Shown here piece after piece: positions 1-8,208 of a DNA stretch of 22,208 bases (position 1 is its first letter; each line of letters starts with the position of its first letter). The DNA is from CAZAKO01 sp964546145 (GTDB lineage: Bacteria > Fidelibacterota > UBA2242): positions 1 through 22,208 of the forward strand of contig CAZJIU010000034.1 of assembly GCA_964546145.1 (NCBI GenBank), read 5' to 3'. Both the position numbers and the translations under genes were made by a program. The notes below the pieces were generated by a model that saw only the letters and a list, made by a program, of their open reading frames with translations, did no database searches and was not told the origin of the DNA.

Positions 1-606
1 GATCTGGAAGCGCTTAAAACCCGCTATCCAGATGATTCCGTCAGACCGACCGAAGAACCCTATTTCCCGTACCATAGTATCTGGAGCTTGCCGCCGATTC
101 TCAATATGCTTTTTGCGGTTGATCAAAAACCGCTGATGCGCAAATCTTCCTCAATCAGTCCCCAGATTTTGGGTGAATATAACATTATTTTTGTGGGCAG
201 TATCAAAACCCTGTATATCCTCAAACACACTTTGTCCAATTCACATTTCAGTTTTGAAATTCTGCCCCATAAGATTACCTATACCCCACCGGATTCCTCG
301 GCACCGCAAATTTTTAGAACCAGCCTGCATTCTACCGGACCAAATGAGGATCTGGTGTTGGCGCTTAAATTGCCAGGTCCGATGAATAACTCGATTTTTA
401 TTATTGCCTCCTACCACTCTCTCGGTGCCCCGGAGGTAGTGACGTATTTAACACAGGCTTCAACTCGCGCCAATATCGAGCGGAAATTCATTGAAAAGTA
501 TGGCGAAATGCCGCGGTTTTTTGAAATCCTCTTCAGAGTAACCGGGATTGATAAGACCGCCTACAGTAACGATATGCTGGTTTATAATGCTATTGAAAAG
601 AAGTAA
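1..606 (+). CDS. Unrecognised protein, C-terminal part (5' end outside window)
   Basis: The reading frame is open from the first base to the TAA at 604..606, giving the last 201 residues of a longer protein. No convincing start lies inside: the TTG at 88 is only an in-frame codon, and the frame continues upstream of it. I do not recognise the family. Visible features are a hydrophobic strand-like stretch (EYNIIFVGSIKTLYIL, about residues 59-74), then a block reading DLVLALKLPGPMNNSIFIIAS followed by SLGAPEVV. This pattern of strand, Pro/Asn turn, strand and Gly-rich turn looks like a Rossmann-like or sensor-like alpha/beta domain. The C-terminus (FIEKYGEMPRFFEILF) is probably helical. There is no signal peptide or membrane segment in the visible part. 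It converges on the CotH gene 97 bp away. That it is coding is secure; the function is unknown. Confidence 0.75.
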   Translation, partial: DLEALKTRYPDDSVRPTEEPYFPYHSIWSLPPILNMLFAVDQKPLMRKSSSISPQILGEYNIIFVGSIKTLYILKHTLSNSHFSFEILPHKITYTPPDSSAPQIFRTSLHSTGPNEDLVLALKLPGPMNNSIFIIASYHSLGAPEVVTYLTQASTRANIERKFIEKYGEMPRFFEILFRVTGIDKTAYSNDMLVYNAIEKK

Positions 607-703
607 GTATTCGACTAAAATCCAATAAACAATTTCTAAAAAATTCCCAACAGATTTATTGTCACCAGATCAGAATTTTATCTGAAATTATTGCGATCTT
701 AGA
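607..703. other. Convergent intergenic gap with short inverted repeats
   Basis: This 97-bp AT-rich gap separates two converging genes. It holds a 5-bp inverted repeat (670..674 with 681..685, loop 6). A 6-bp one (696..701 with 709..714, loop 7) overlaps the stop codon of the CotH gene. Neither is GC-rich or followed by a clear T-run, so neither is a convincing intrinsic terminator. The first copy of a 13-bp direct repeat (658..670) also lies here. Confidence 0.3.
658..670 (+). repeat. 13-bp direct repeat, copy 1 (flanks CotH gene)
   Basis: The sequence ATTGTCACCAGAT occurs here and again, in the same orientation, at 4426..4438, on the far side of the CotH gene. The bases just outside the 13-mer differ between the two copies. 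It may be a regulatory site, an insertion footprint or chance. Confidence 0.45.
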
Positions 704-3700
704 TTATTTAAGATATGCTATTTTACGGATTGCTGAGACCGCATAATCACCCGTGATCCGGTAAAAATAGATACCTGATGACAGATCACCAGCCGGAGTC
801 CACTGCAAGGTATGCTGACCGGTGGTTAATCTGCCATTCCAGAGAACGGTAACCAATCGCCCGCTAAGATCGAAGATCTCAATCTTAATCCTGTTGGATA
901 TGTTCAAACGAAATTTAATTGTTGTCGAGGTATTGAACGGATTAGGATAGCTGGCATCCAGAGTAAAAGATGTAACCTGATTGTCATTTGTTTGATCCAG
1001 CGAACTGGGTACATTCGATGTGCCGGGTGTTCCATGTCCGGAAGAGGCAGTCCAGTTGAGTGGATTTGCATTATCTCGACGGGGGTCAATCAATGCCAGA
1101 GTCGGACCATTGCCATCTGGAGCAGTTGGCCAAGGGTATTGGTTACTGTATTGAAGTGAATCTATCAGAAAGCCAGCCGGATTGAAAAGGTAGAGACTTT
1201 CTCCATCATTATTCAGATTAAAATGAAATTCACCGGTAAAATTCATTGCTGAAGGATACAAATTGTGGAAGGCAGTTGTATCATTAGCGAGAACCAGATA
1301 GGCTCCCGGCAGTAAGGTTATACCGGATGGGATGGTAAACCGGTTAGTAATGTTGGAATCTTGGAAGAACCAGCCGGAGATATTTATTAGCTGCGGGGAA
1401 TTATTGAGAATTTCAATCCATTCACCAGGATCAAAATCGGACGGAGAGCGGTAATTGATTTCATTGATGACAATCTCCTGGTCACTGCTGCTATCACTGA
1501 CAAAACAGGCAGTAATATTTAAAGTGTTTTGCGGATTGATGGTGAGAGGATTATCGCTGGCAGAGGTGCTGCCTGTCCACTGTTCAAAGCGAAATCCGGG
1601 TCGGGGAATAGCTTCGAGCTCGATTGGGACTCCTTTGAAATACTGACCCTGCCAGGAGTTTTCCCGGGTATAAATAGAATTAATCCGGACGGCACCACCA
1701 GCAGGTGTAATGTGAATAGTCAGGGAAGCAGTTCCGGCTAAGCCGAATTTTGACTTCAGGTACTCGATCACATAGGACGGGCGGAGTCGGGCAAAGGTCT
1801 TTAAAACCTCGATTTGGTTGTACCAGCCGTTTAGGCTGCCCCAGTAATAACTTTCCTTCCAGCGTTCATAATGCCGGGGCATTTCACCGGCAATAAGGTT
1901 TTGGATAGAGTCAATTTGAGTGTAAACGTTGCTTGGGAGAAATCTTGTATTAAGAAAGTCGGCAAAACGATTGATGAATTTTCTCCGGAAGGTCACATTT
2001 TCCAAAAGTTTTCTAAGGAACAGGGTTGACCAGGGCGGATTAGGCCAGTCGGGTCCGTCGGTTGCGGTGGCAAATGCAAGAGTATTGTTTTGGTAGGCAG
2101 ATGCATCATAAAGTCCGAAACCGAAGTCTGTATCGAACATGATCCAGCGCCAGAGACCGCTATCCGACCTCTCCCGCCAGAATTTCAGATTATTTCCGGG
2201 CCAGTCGGTGTTGTTGAAATAGATTTCAGCGACTTGATAATCTATGAAATTCTCAATATCAATCTTGGTTGTCACATTGGCATAATTAGCTGAAGTCGCC
2301 AGATTATTGTTCTCGATGAAATTGAACAGGGCATCATAATCCTGGGCATCACCGCAGATTACGCCATTGCGGTTTTCCAGCAGGTCAATCTTGTCGGGAT
2401 CAACCTCGAAATGAGAGGCGAGATAATGTTCGTTAATCTTTTCCCGAATATTTTGAATACCCCAGTATTCACCGTTAAGGTAAATCACCGCCGGGCGATA
2501 GGCCTGGATGTCTATATGAGTTCCCTTAACCAGATTCTGCATTAAGGCATCTCTGAACAGGGTATATTCCCGATCATTGCCAGAAGTCCTGAGCACGAAA
2601 GCTTCGAATTTGTCAATCGGCAAGTCGGGAAAAACCTGATAATCAATCTCGCTGTAGCCGTATTTGGAGCGGGCAAAAAGGGCTAATGGTTTTTGGGGTC
2701 TGGCGCGGCTCCAGCCGCCGTATATTTTCAAGCCGGCATCTAAGGCAAAGCCTAAATCACCTTCCGGTTCGAAAAATTCCATATGAACCGGTTTTTCCCA
2801 GTCCTGCCAGAAATTAGCTCCAAAATTGGGTGTATCGGGTGAAGCGTTTGGTCCTAAAACGTATATTCCGTTATTCCAGTCCCACAGATCGGGAGGATCA
2901 ACCGCCAGGCAGATGACTGCCAGATCGTGTCGCTGATTGATGATGTAGGTATGAGTGGCAGTCGGGCCGACCAGTGCCCCGGGCTGGACGCAGTTTGCCC
3001 GGATTGTCTTTGGATTGTTGATTAGAATGGGTCCGCTGTAGATAGCCGAGGATTCATTGGGTATTGAGCCGTCAAGGGTATAGTAAATCGTCGCAGTTGG
3101 GAAATCGGTACTAATTGCCACTTGGACAGCCGAATCATAAAAGCCGCCAGGTGGTGAAAAAGATACGGTTGAGCCGGGGCTGGTATAACCATTGTTTTGA
3201 TTAGTTGTTCCCGGAGTTGGCTGAGCGTAATAGAACCAGTCTGCAGCGCCATCGGGATACCGGCCGAGAGATATATCGCGTCGCATCGGTGGCAGGTTGA
3301 CTAAATCGCAATTGTTTCCGGATTCGTCAAAAAGCCCAGTCTGCTCTCCCTGTGCATCAATTTTGAAATTTGTATGCAGTCTAACGGGAACAATTTCGAG
3401 AATATCCGGCGGCTGGCGATAGGATGCCGGTTCGGATTGAAAACCCAGCGTCAGGAAGGGAATAATGGTCAGGTCCGAAGAGGTCGAACCGGAGTTGTGC
3501 AGCTGAATCGCCAGGACATTTGTACCATCGTGAAAGAGCGCTAATACCGATCCAAGGGGAAATCCGTCCGGCATCTGTCCGTTGCAGATTTTCGGCTCGG
3601 TGTAGGTGTCAGCCGCCTGATCATGGGTGGGATGCTCGATGCTAATATTTGCCCGGGCTATTTCCGTGCCGTTCAAATAGGCAATGAAACCGTCGTCGTA

Positions 3701-4273
3701 GTCCATGTGCAGGATGGCATCTTTGATGATACTTGCATTAGCCAGGATGAAGGTTTTGCGGAGATATACTGACATAGTTCCCTCCGGCACTCCGGTAGCG
3801 TCGTCATTATCGCCGTAACCGATGCCTGTTGCACCTTCCAGCCAGTCTTGATCATTAAAGGCAAGTGACATCCAGTCGGCAGGCGGTTCGGAATTACCTA
3901 TGAAGTATCTCCAAATATCGCCGGCGGTGATCACGGCATTCCAGTAGGGCGTACAATCCTTCCGGTCTTTGCCTGAAGCAAATGTGATCAGGTATTTATG
4001 AGGCTCGATAACGATCTCCGGGAAAATCCACTTGCGAGGGGCATCAATATTATCGGTCAGCGAATAACCGTTCAGATTCAATGCCGCATCACCGGAATTA
4101 TATAATTCGATCCAGTCTGGGTAGTCCCCATCTTCATCCATCAGCGTACTGCCGTTGGATGACATGACCTCATTGATCTTGATTTGTGCTGGGAATAATG
4201 ATGATCCCAGAATTAGGAGGAATGTGATCAGGAAACTGCAGCAATTGTATTTGTTCAGGATATATTTCTTCAT
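704..4273 (-). CDS. Secreted CotH kinase/lamin-tail protein with type IX sorting domain
   Basis: This 1189-residue exported multidomain protein starts at the ATG at 4273; the preceding in-frame codon is TTG. In order it shows a signal peptide (1-30, with Lys after the Met and a hydrophobic core). The first half of a lamin-tail domain follows (30-105, INEVMSSN, DWIELYN). Next is a beta-sandwich-like region (107-298, with WRYF and a DYDDGFIAYLNG block), then what looks like the rest of the lamin-tail domain (299-358, HTNFKI, GRYPDG). A chitobiase/FN3-like domain comes next (369-445, IYYTLDGS). The CotH kinase-like core spans about 450-770, with NNTDWPGNN and DTDFGFG as likely catalytic and metal-binding motifs. 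After it are a bacterial-repeat-like domain (850-925), a second lamin-tail domain (933-1080) and a C-terminal domain with PNPFN and GIYFYR (1105-1189). The last resembles type IX secretion sorting domains. CotH proteins are atypical kinases of secreted proteins; the substrate here is unknown. No strong ribosome binding site is visible. Confidence 0.88.
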   Translation of the reverse strand: MKKYILNKYNCCSFLITFLLILGSSLFPAQIKINEVMSSNGSTLMDEDGDYPDWIELYNSGDAALNLNGYSLTDNIDAPRKWIFPEIVIEPHKYLITFASGKDRKDCTPYWNAVITAGDIWRYFIGNSEPPADWMSLAFNDQDWLEGATGIGYGDNDDATGVPEGTMSVYLRKTFILANASIIKDAILHMDYDDGFIAYLNGTEIARANISIEHPTHDQAADTYTEPKICNGQMPDGFPLGSVLALFHDGTNVLAIQLHNSGSTSSDLTIIPFLTLGFQSEPASYRQPPDILEIVPVRLHTNFKIDAQGEQTGLFDESGNNCDLVNLPPMRRDISLGRYPDGAADWFYYAQPTPGTTNQNNGYTSPGSTVSFSPPGGFYDSAVQVAISTDFPTATIYYTLDGSIPNESSAIYSGPILINNPKTIRANCVQPGALVGPTATHTYIINQRHDLAVICLAVDPPDLWDWNNGIYVLGPNASPDTPNFGANFWQDWEKPVHMEFFEPEGDLGFALDAGLKIYGGWSRARPQKPLALFARSKYGYSEIDYQVFPDLPIDKFEAFVLRTSGNDREYTLFRDALMQNLVKGTHIDIQAYRPAVIYLNGEYWGIQNIREKINEHYLASHFEVDPDKIDLLENRNGVICGDAQDYDALFNFIENNNLATSANYANVTTKIDIENFIDYQVAEIYFNNTDWPGNNLKFWRERSDSGLWRWIMFDTDFGFGLYDASAYQNNTLAFATATDGPDWPNPPWSTLFLRKLLENVTFRRKFINRFADFLNTRFLPSNVYTQIDSIQNLIAGEMPRHYERWKESYYWGSLNGWYNQIEVLKTFARLRPSYVIEYLKSKFGLAGTASLTIHITPAGGAVRINSIYTRENSWQGQYFKGVPIELEAIPRPGFRFEQWTGSTSASDNPLTINPQNTLNITACFVSDSSSDQEIVINEINYRSPSDFDPGEWIEILNNSPQLINISGWFFQDSNITNRFTIPSGITLLPGAYLVLANDTTAFHNLYPSAMNFTGEFHFNLNNDGESLYLFNPAGFLIDSLQYSNQYPWPTAPDGNGPTLALIDPRRDNANPLNWTASSGHGTPGTSNVPSSLDQTNDNQVTSFTLDASYPNPFNTSTTIKFRLNISNRIKIEIFDLSGRLVTVLWNGRLTTGQHTLQWTPAGDLSSGIYFYRITGDYAVSAIRKIAYLK

Positions 4274-4425
4274 CAATTGGTAACTAAATTGTCATCTGCC
4301 CGGAAAACAGCATAATTTCTCGATTTGATAAATACAAAGCAAATATTGGGAATCGGAGGCGAGATGAAAATAGAGATACAAAAGTGAAAAGCAATAAAAA
4401 AATAACAGAACGATAAAAATATTCC

Positions 4426-4438
4426 ATTGTCACCAGAT
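4426..4438 (+). repeat. 13-bp direct repeat, copy 2 (flanks CotH gene)
   Basis: This is an exact second copy of ATTGTCACCAGAT (first copy 658..670). It lies in the 255-bp gap between the divergent CotH gene and thrB, about 30 bp upstream of the candidate thrB promoter. It contains TTGTCA, which resembles a -35 hexamer, but no good -10 follows at proper spacing. Confidence 0.45.
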
Positions 4439-4467
4439 TATTTCACATAATGGGCCGTCCCTCTCTA

Positions 4468-4506
4468 TTGTAAATCTTGAATGGCTCTGTTATATTCTCC
4501 TATAGT
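4468..4506 (+). promoter_or_regulatory. Candidate promoter(s) of thrBC
   Basis: Two overlapping sigma70-like boxes are visible. One is TTGTAA (4468..4473), 17 bp, TATATT (4491..4496). The other is TTGAAT (4477..4482), 18 bp, TATAGT (4501..4506). Either would start transcription near 4503-4515, upstream of the thrB ATG at 4529 and downstream of the alternative ATG at 4481, so both support the shorter ThrB. The match is by eye, and the host's promoter consensus is not known. The rest of the 4274..4528 gap is A-rich; I see no small gene in it and no clear promoter for the CotH gene. Confidence 0.4.
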
Positions 4507-4528
4507 TCCTTTTGGGACAGAAAAGTTG

Positions 4529-5476
4529 ATGATAAAATTAAAGCAGAAGAAAATCACCGTTTTCGCTCCGGCGACCGTCGCCAATGTTTCCTGCGGTTTC
4601 GATATTCTCGGATTTGCCCTTTCTGAGCCGGGTGATATTGTCAAGTTGCGGCTCCGGGCAGAGCCGGGAGTCAGAATCGTGGCAATTTATGGAGGTGGTG
4701 GTAAGCTGCCCACCGACCCGCAGAAAAATACTGCCGGTATCCCGGCAATCCGGTTCATGGAAAAATTTGCCCCGCATCAGGGAGTTGACATCGAATTATT
4801 TAAACAGCTCCCATTGAGCAGTGGCATGGGTTCCAGTGCAGCGGCAGCAGCGGCAGTGCTCTACGGATTGAATTACTTATTTGGCCAGGTTGCTCCCGAA
4901 AGTGATCTTTTGAAATTTGCGCTTGAAGCTGAGTCAGTTGCCTGCGGCTTTGCTCACGGCGACAATGTCATTCCGGCGCTGCTGGGCGGATTTATTTTGA
5001 TTCGTAGTTACGAGCCTCTGGATATTGTGCGCCTGCCGGTTCCGGAGAATCTTTTTTGTGCTCTGATTCATCCGCAAGTTGAAGTCCGCACCGAAATGGC
5101 GCGCAGCATTCTGCCCAAAGATATTCCGCTTCGTTCGGCAGTTCAGCAGTGGGGCAATGTCGCCGGGCTGATTGCCGGGTTGTTTCGCTCCGATTATGCT
5201 TTAATTAGTAATTCGCTGCAGGACGTCATTGTCGAACCCTATCGGGCAAAATTGATCCCCAAATTCGACGGAGTTAAGCAAACCGCACTTAATCATGGTG
5301 CCCTGGGCTGCGGCATAGCCGGTTCGGGTCCCTCAATTTTCGCTTTGTGTCGGGGGCAATCCGTTGCTGAAAAGGTCGGGCAGGCGATGAAAGAAGTCTA
5401 TGAAAAAGACGAGATCGAATATGATCTCTATATATCGGGAGTCAACCGGCAAGGTCCGCGCATTCTGACGGATTAG
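4529..5476 (+). CDS. thrB: Homoserine kinase
   Basis: This cytoplasmic GHMP-family kinase phosphorylates homoserine to O-phosphohomoserine with ATP, the step before threonine synthase. The start at 4529 gives 315 residues, close to the usual 300-320. The family's opening block (VFAPATVANVSCGFDILG) then begins at residue 11. An in-frame ATG at 4481 would add 16 unlike residues and would overlap the candidate promoter, so I reject it. Motifs seen are the ATP-binding loop PLSSGMGSSAA (95-105), the HGDNVIPALLGG block (143-154) and the C-terminal CGIAGSGPS loop (261-269). The stop codon lies 5 bp before thrC, so the two are almost certainly cotranscribed and probably translationally coupled. Aspartokinase and homoserine dehydrogenase are not in the window. 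Confidence 0.95.
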   Translation: MIKLKQKKITVFAPATVANVSCGFDILGFALSEPGDIVKLRLRAEPGVRIVAIYGGGGKLPTDPQKNTAGIPAIRFMEKFAPHQGVDIELFKQLPLSSGMGSSAAAAAAVLYGLNYLFGQVAPESDLLKFALEAESVACGFAHGDNVIPALLGGFILIRSYEPLDIVRLPVPENLFCALIHPQVEVRTEMARSILPKDIPLRSAVQQWGNVAGLIAGLFRSDYALISNSLQDVIVEPYRAKLIPKFDGVKQTALNHGALGCGIAGSGPSIFALCRGQSVAEKVGQAMKEVYEKDEIEYDLYISGVNRQGPRILTD

Positions 5477-5481
5477 TTCAG

Positions 5482-6798
5482 ATGAAATACTACAGCACGA
5501 AAGATAAAAGTCACCAGGTTTCTCTCCGGCAGGCAGTGCTATCCGGGATGCCCGCCGATAATGGTTTGTACATGCCGGAAAAATTGCCGCAGGTTCCGGA
5601 TAAGATTCTCAAGAATTGTTCGCAGCTGACCTTTCCGGAGCTGGCAGTGGGGGTTGCGCGACTGCTGCTGGACGACGATGTTCCGCTGAAGATATTAACA
5701 AAGATAATTAATGAAGCTCTCAATTTCGATGCTCCATTGATTTACCTGACTGAAAAAATTTATACTCTCGAATTATTCCACGGACCGACTCTGGCGTTCA
5801 AGGATTTTGGCGCCCGCTTCATGTCGCGGCTAATGGCCTTTTTCATTAAGGATTCGAACCGCAGTCTGAATATTCTGGTCGCTACTTCCGGTGATACCGG
5901 CAGCGCCGTGGCGAACGGTTTTTATCGGATTTCCGGGATCAATGTGATTGTGCTTTATCCGGCCGGGAAAATCAGTAAGATTCAGGAGCAGCAGATTGCC
6001 ACACTGGGTGAGAATATCACGGCACTTGAGGTACAGGGTACTTTCGACGATTGTCAGCGGCTGGTCAAACAGGCGTTAACCGATAAAGTAATTGGCCAAT
6101 CCCTCGCCGTCAGTTCGGCCAATTCGATCAATATTGCCCGGCTGATTCCCCAGATATTTTACTATTTTCGAGCCTATAGCCAGATACAGAATAGCAGTTA
6201 CATGGAGCTGGTAATCTCGGTTCCCAGTGGCAACTTTGGTAACCTCACGGCTGGTTTAATGGCGAAACGCATGGGGCTGCCCGTGGATCGCTTTATCGCA
6301 GCGACCAATGTCAATGATGTCGTACCCGAATACCTCCGGACGAGGGTCTTCACACCGCGGGCCTCAGTTCCGACTATCTCCAACGCAATGGATGTTGGCA
6401 ATCCCAGCAATTTTGCCCGTATTCTGGATTTGTATAATTATAATTACGAAAGTATTGCCAAAGACCTTTGGGGCTCCGGTTATACCGACGAGCAGACGCA
6501 GCAGGAAATCAAACGAATTTTTGATCAAACCGGCTACGTCTGTGATCCCCATAGTGCCGTCGGTAGTCTCGCTTTGAACGATTACCTGAAAACCTTTAAT
6601 CCGAATGCCACTGGTATTTTTCTGGAAACTGCTCACCCGGCAAAATTCAAGCCAATAGTGGAAGAGGTTATTGCTACTGAGATTGAAGTTCCTGAACGAT
6701 TGGCGAGATGTCTATCTCTACCGAAATTATCCCACCCCATTGCCAATGACTTTGATCAGTTTAAAGAATTTCTGCTGACCGAGCGTCATTTTCGGTAA
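5482..6798 (+). CDS. thrC: Threonine synthase
   Basis: This PLP-dependent fold-type II enzyme converts O-phosphohomoserine to threonine and phosphate. The 438 residues match the usual 420-440 length of the E. coli-like class. The PLP lysine is in the FHGPTLAFKDFGARF motif (Lys107), and the phosphate/PLP loop is TSGDTGSAVANGF (about 135-147). Further family blocks are VPSGNFGN (about 249-256) and ETAHPAKF near residue 380. The N-terminus MKYYSTKD is typical. The start ATG sits 5 bp after the thrB stop, with only a weak ribosome binding site inside the end of thrB, which fits translational coupling. The gene converges on gltA with 42 bp between the two stops. Threonine made here is probably not needed for isoleucine, because the neighbouring operon encodes the citramalate route. 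Confidence 0.96.
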   Translation: MKYYSTKDKSHQVSLRQAVLSGMPADNGLYMPEKLPQVPDKILKNCSQLTFPELAVGVARLLLDDDVPLKILTKIINEALNFDAPLIYLTEKIYTLELFHGPTLAFKDFGARFMSRLMAFFIKDSNRSLNILVATSGDTGSAVANGFYRISGINVIVLYPAGKISKIQEQQIATLGENITALEVQGTFDDCQRLVKQALTDKVIGQSLAVSSANSINIARLIPQIFYYFRAYSQIQNSSYMELVISVPSGNFGNLTAGLMAKRMGLPVDRFIAATNVNDVVPEYLRTRVFTPRASVPTISNAMDVGNPSNFARILDLYNYNYESIAKDLWGSGYTDEQTQQEIKRIFDQTGYVCDPHSAVGSLALNDYLKTFNPNATGIFLETAHPAKFKPIVEEVIATEIEVPERLARCLSLPKLSHPIANDFDQFKEFLLTERHFR

Positions 6799-6803
6799 TT
6801 GAT

Positions 6804-6828
6804 AAAAATTCAGCAGTAACTAATTTTT
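6804..6828. terminator. Weak AT-rich bidirectional terminator candidate between thrC and gltA
   Basis: The 42-bp gap between convergent stops contains AAAAATT (6804..6810) paired with AATTTTT (6822..6828). AG/CT extends the stem past a one-base bulge, leaving a 6-base loop. Read on either strand it ends in a T-run, as expected for a shared terminator of two converging operons. The stem is nearly all A/T, so it would be weak. Confidence 0.35.
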
Positions 6829-6840
6829 GCAATAATATTT

Positions 6841-8196
6841 TTATTGTCGCTGGGCGAGAAATTGGTATTCCCGCTCGGCAGTCACATTTTGATAGGCGGG
6901 GCGAATAATTCGCCGGGATATGGGATTCAGCTCCTCCATCCGATGGGCACACCAGCCAGCTAGTCGGCCCATTGCAAAAATCGGAGTAAAGAGTTGCTGC
7001 GGAATTCCGATGCATGAGTAGACAAAACCGGAGTAAAAGTCCACATTGGCGCAAACGACTTTTGAGCGCTCGCGACCTTTAAAATCGGCAAAGACTTCGA
7101 TTGCCATCTCTTCCACCAGGTTGTACAGCTGCAATTCGTCCATTTTGTTTTTTTCTTCAGCCAGTTCAGCCGCCTTGTTCTTAAGTAAAATAGCTCGCGG
7201 ATCGGAGAGCGTATAAACGGCGTGTCCGATACCATAGATTTTTCCGGTCCTGTCGCCGGCTTCCTTTTTTAAAAGTTTCAATAGATAAGCAGCTACTTCA
7301 TCTTTGTCTTTCCAGTTGCGGACATTCTCCTTGATGTCTGCCATCATCTGCATCACCTTGAGGTTTGCTCCACCGTGATATGGTCCCTTCAGTGAACCGA
7401 TAGCTGCGGCAATTGCGGAATAAGTGTCCGTTCCGGCTGAGCTCGTTACTCGTAAGGTAAAGGTTGAATTATTGCCGCCGCCGTGCTCGGCGTGGGTAAC
7501 CAATGCCAGATCGAGCAAATCCGCCTCTAGTTTGGAATAGCGTTCGCCTTTTAGCATGTAAAGAAAATTTTCAGCCATGCTTAATCCCGGGCGAGGATGG
7601 CGAATGGATAGCGTCTTGCGTTGAAATTCATGGCGATAAGTATTGTAGGAATAAGCTACGATTGTCGGGAATTTGGCAATCAGATTCAGGGATTGCTGAA
7701 TAATATTTTCCTCCCGGCGGTCTTCGGGATTTGGATCCATAGTATATAGCACCAGCACTGCCCGGGCGAGCATATTCATCATGTCCTGGCTAATCAGGGT
7801 TAGAATCGTATTCTTTGTAAAATTTTCCGGTAGATCTCTTCTTTCGGCAAAATATTTGGAGAAATATTGTAGTTCTGTATTGTTCGGCAGCTCGCCAACC
7901 AGGAGTAGATAGCAGATCTCTTCGAAACCGTGCCGGCCCTCCTTTTGAAAACCCTCGACTAGCTGATCCAGTTTATATCCCCGATATAAGAGTTCCCCCT
8001 CGATTGGACAGGGCGTTCCGTCTTCGATCTCATAACCAATGACATCAGCGATATTCGTCAATCCAACTAAGACGCCGGTATGGTCTGGATTGCGCAGCCC
8101 TCGTTTGACATTATGAAGTGAAAAGAGATCAGGATCAATTTCACAAGCTTTGATCATCTTCTCGCAAATTGATTTCAGCATTATTTCGTCGGTCAT
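6841..8196 (-). CDS. gltA: Citrate synthase
   Basis: This enzyme condenses oxaloacetate and acetyl-CoA to citrate and is the last gene of the long minus-strand cluster. The 451 residues cover a full citrate synthase. The catalytic triad is visible as His238 (in HAEHGGGN), His325 (GIGHAVY) and Asp386 (ANVDFYSG). The HAEHGGGNNSTFT variant and the roughly 450-residue length resemble the citrate/2-methylcitrate synthase subgroup I associate with clostridia and other anaerobes rather than the E. coli enzyme. 2-Methylcitrate synthase activity cannot be excluded, but acn and icd immediately upstream argue for a citrate-to-2-oxoglutarate role. AAGGAG precedes the ATG at good spacing. The gene starts 12 bp after the icd stop. 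Confidence 0.94.
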   Translation of the reverse strand: MTDEIMLKSICEKMIKACEIDPDLFSLHNVKRGLRNPDHTGVLVGLTNIADVIGYEIEDGTPCPIEGELLYRGYKLDQLVEGFQKEGRHGFEEICYLLLVGELPNNTELQYFSKYFAERRDLPENFTKNTILTLISQDMMNMLARAVLVLYTMDPNPEDRREENIIQQSLNLIAKFPTIVAYSYNTYRHEFQRKTLSIRHPRPGLSMAENFLYMLKGERYSKLEADLLDLALVTHAEHGGGNNSTFTLRVTSSAGTDTYSAIAAAIGSLKGPYHGGANLKVMQMMADIKENVRNWKDKDEVAAYLLKLLKKEAGDRTGKIYGIGHAVYTLSDPRAILLKNKAAELAEEKNKMDELQLYNLVEEMAIEVFADFKGRERSKVVCANVDFYSGFVYSCIGIPQQLFTPIFAMGRLAGWCAHRMEELNPISRRIIRPAYQNVTAEREYQFLAQRQ

Positions 8197-8208
8197 ATTT
8201 ATTTCTCC

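Noticed and set aside
4481..4528. N-terminal extension of ThrB by 16 residues from the ATG at 4481
   Set aside because: It lies over the best promoter candidate, is unlike the family's N-terminus and has no ribosome binding site.
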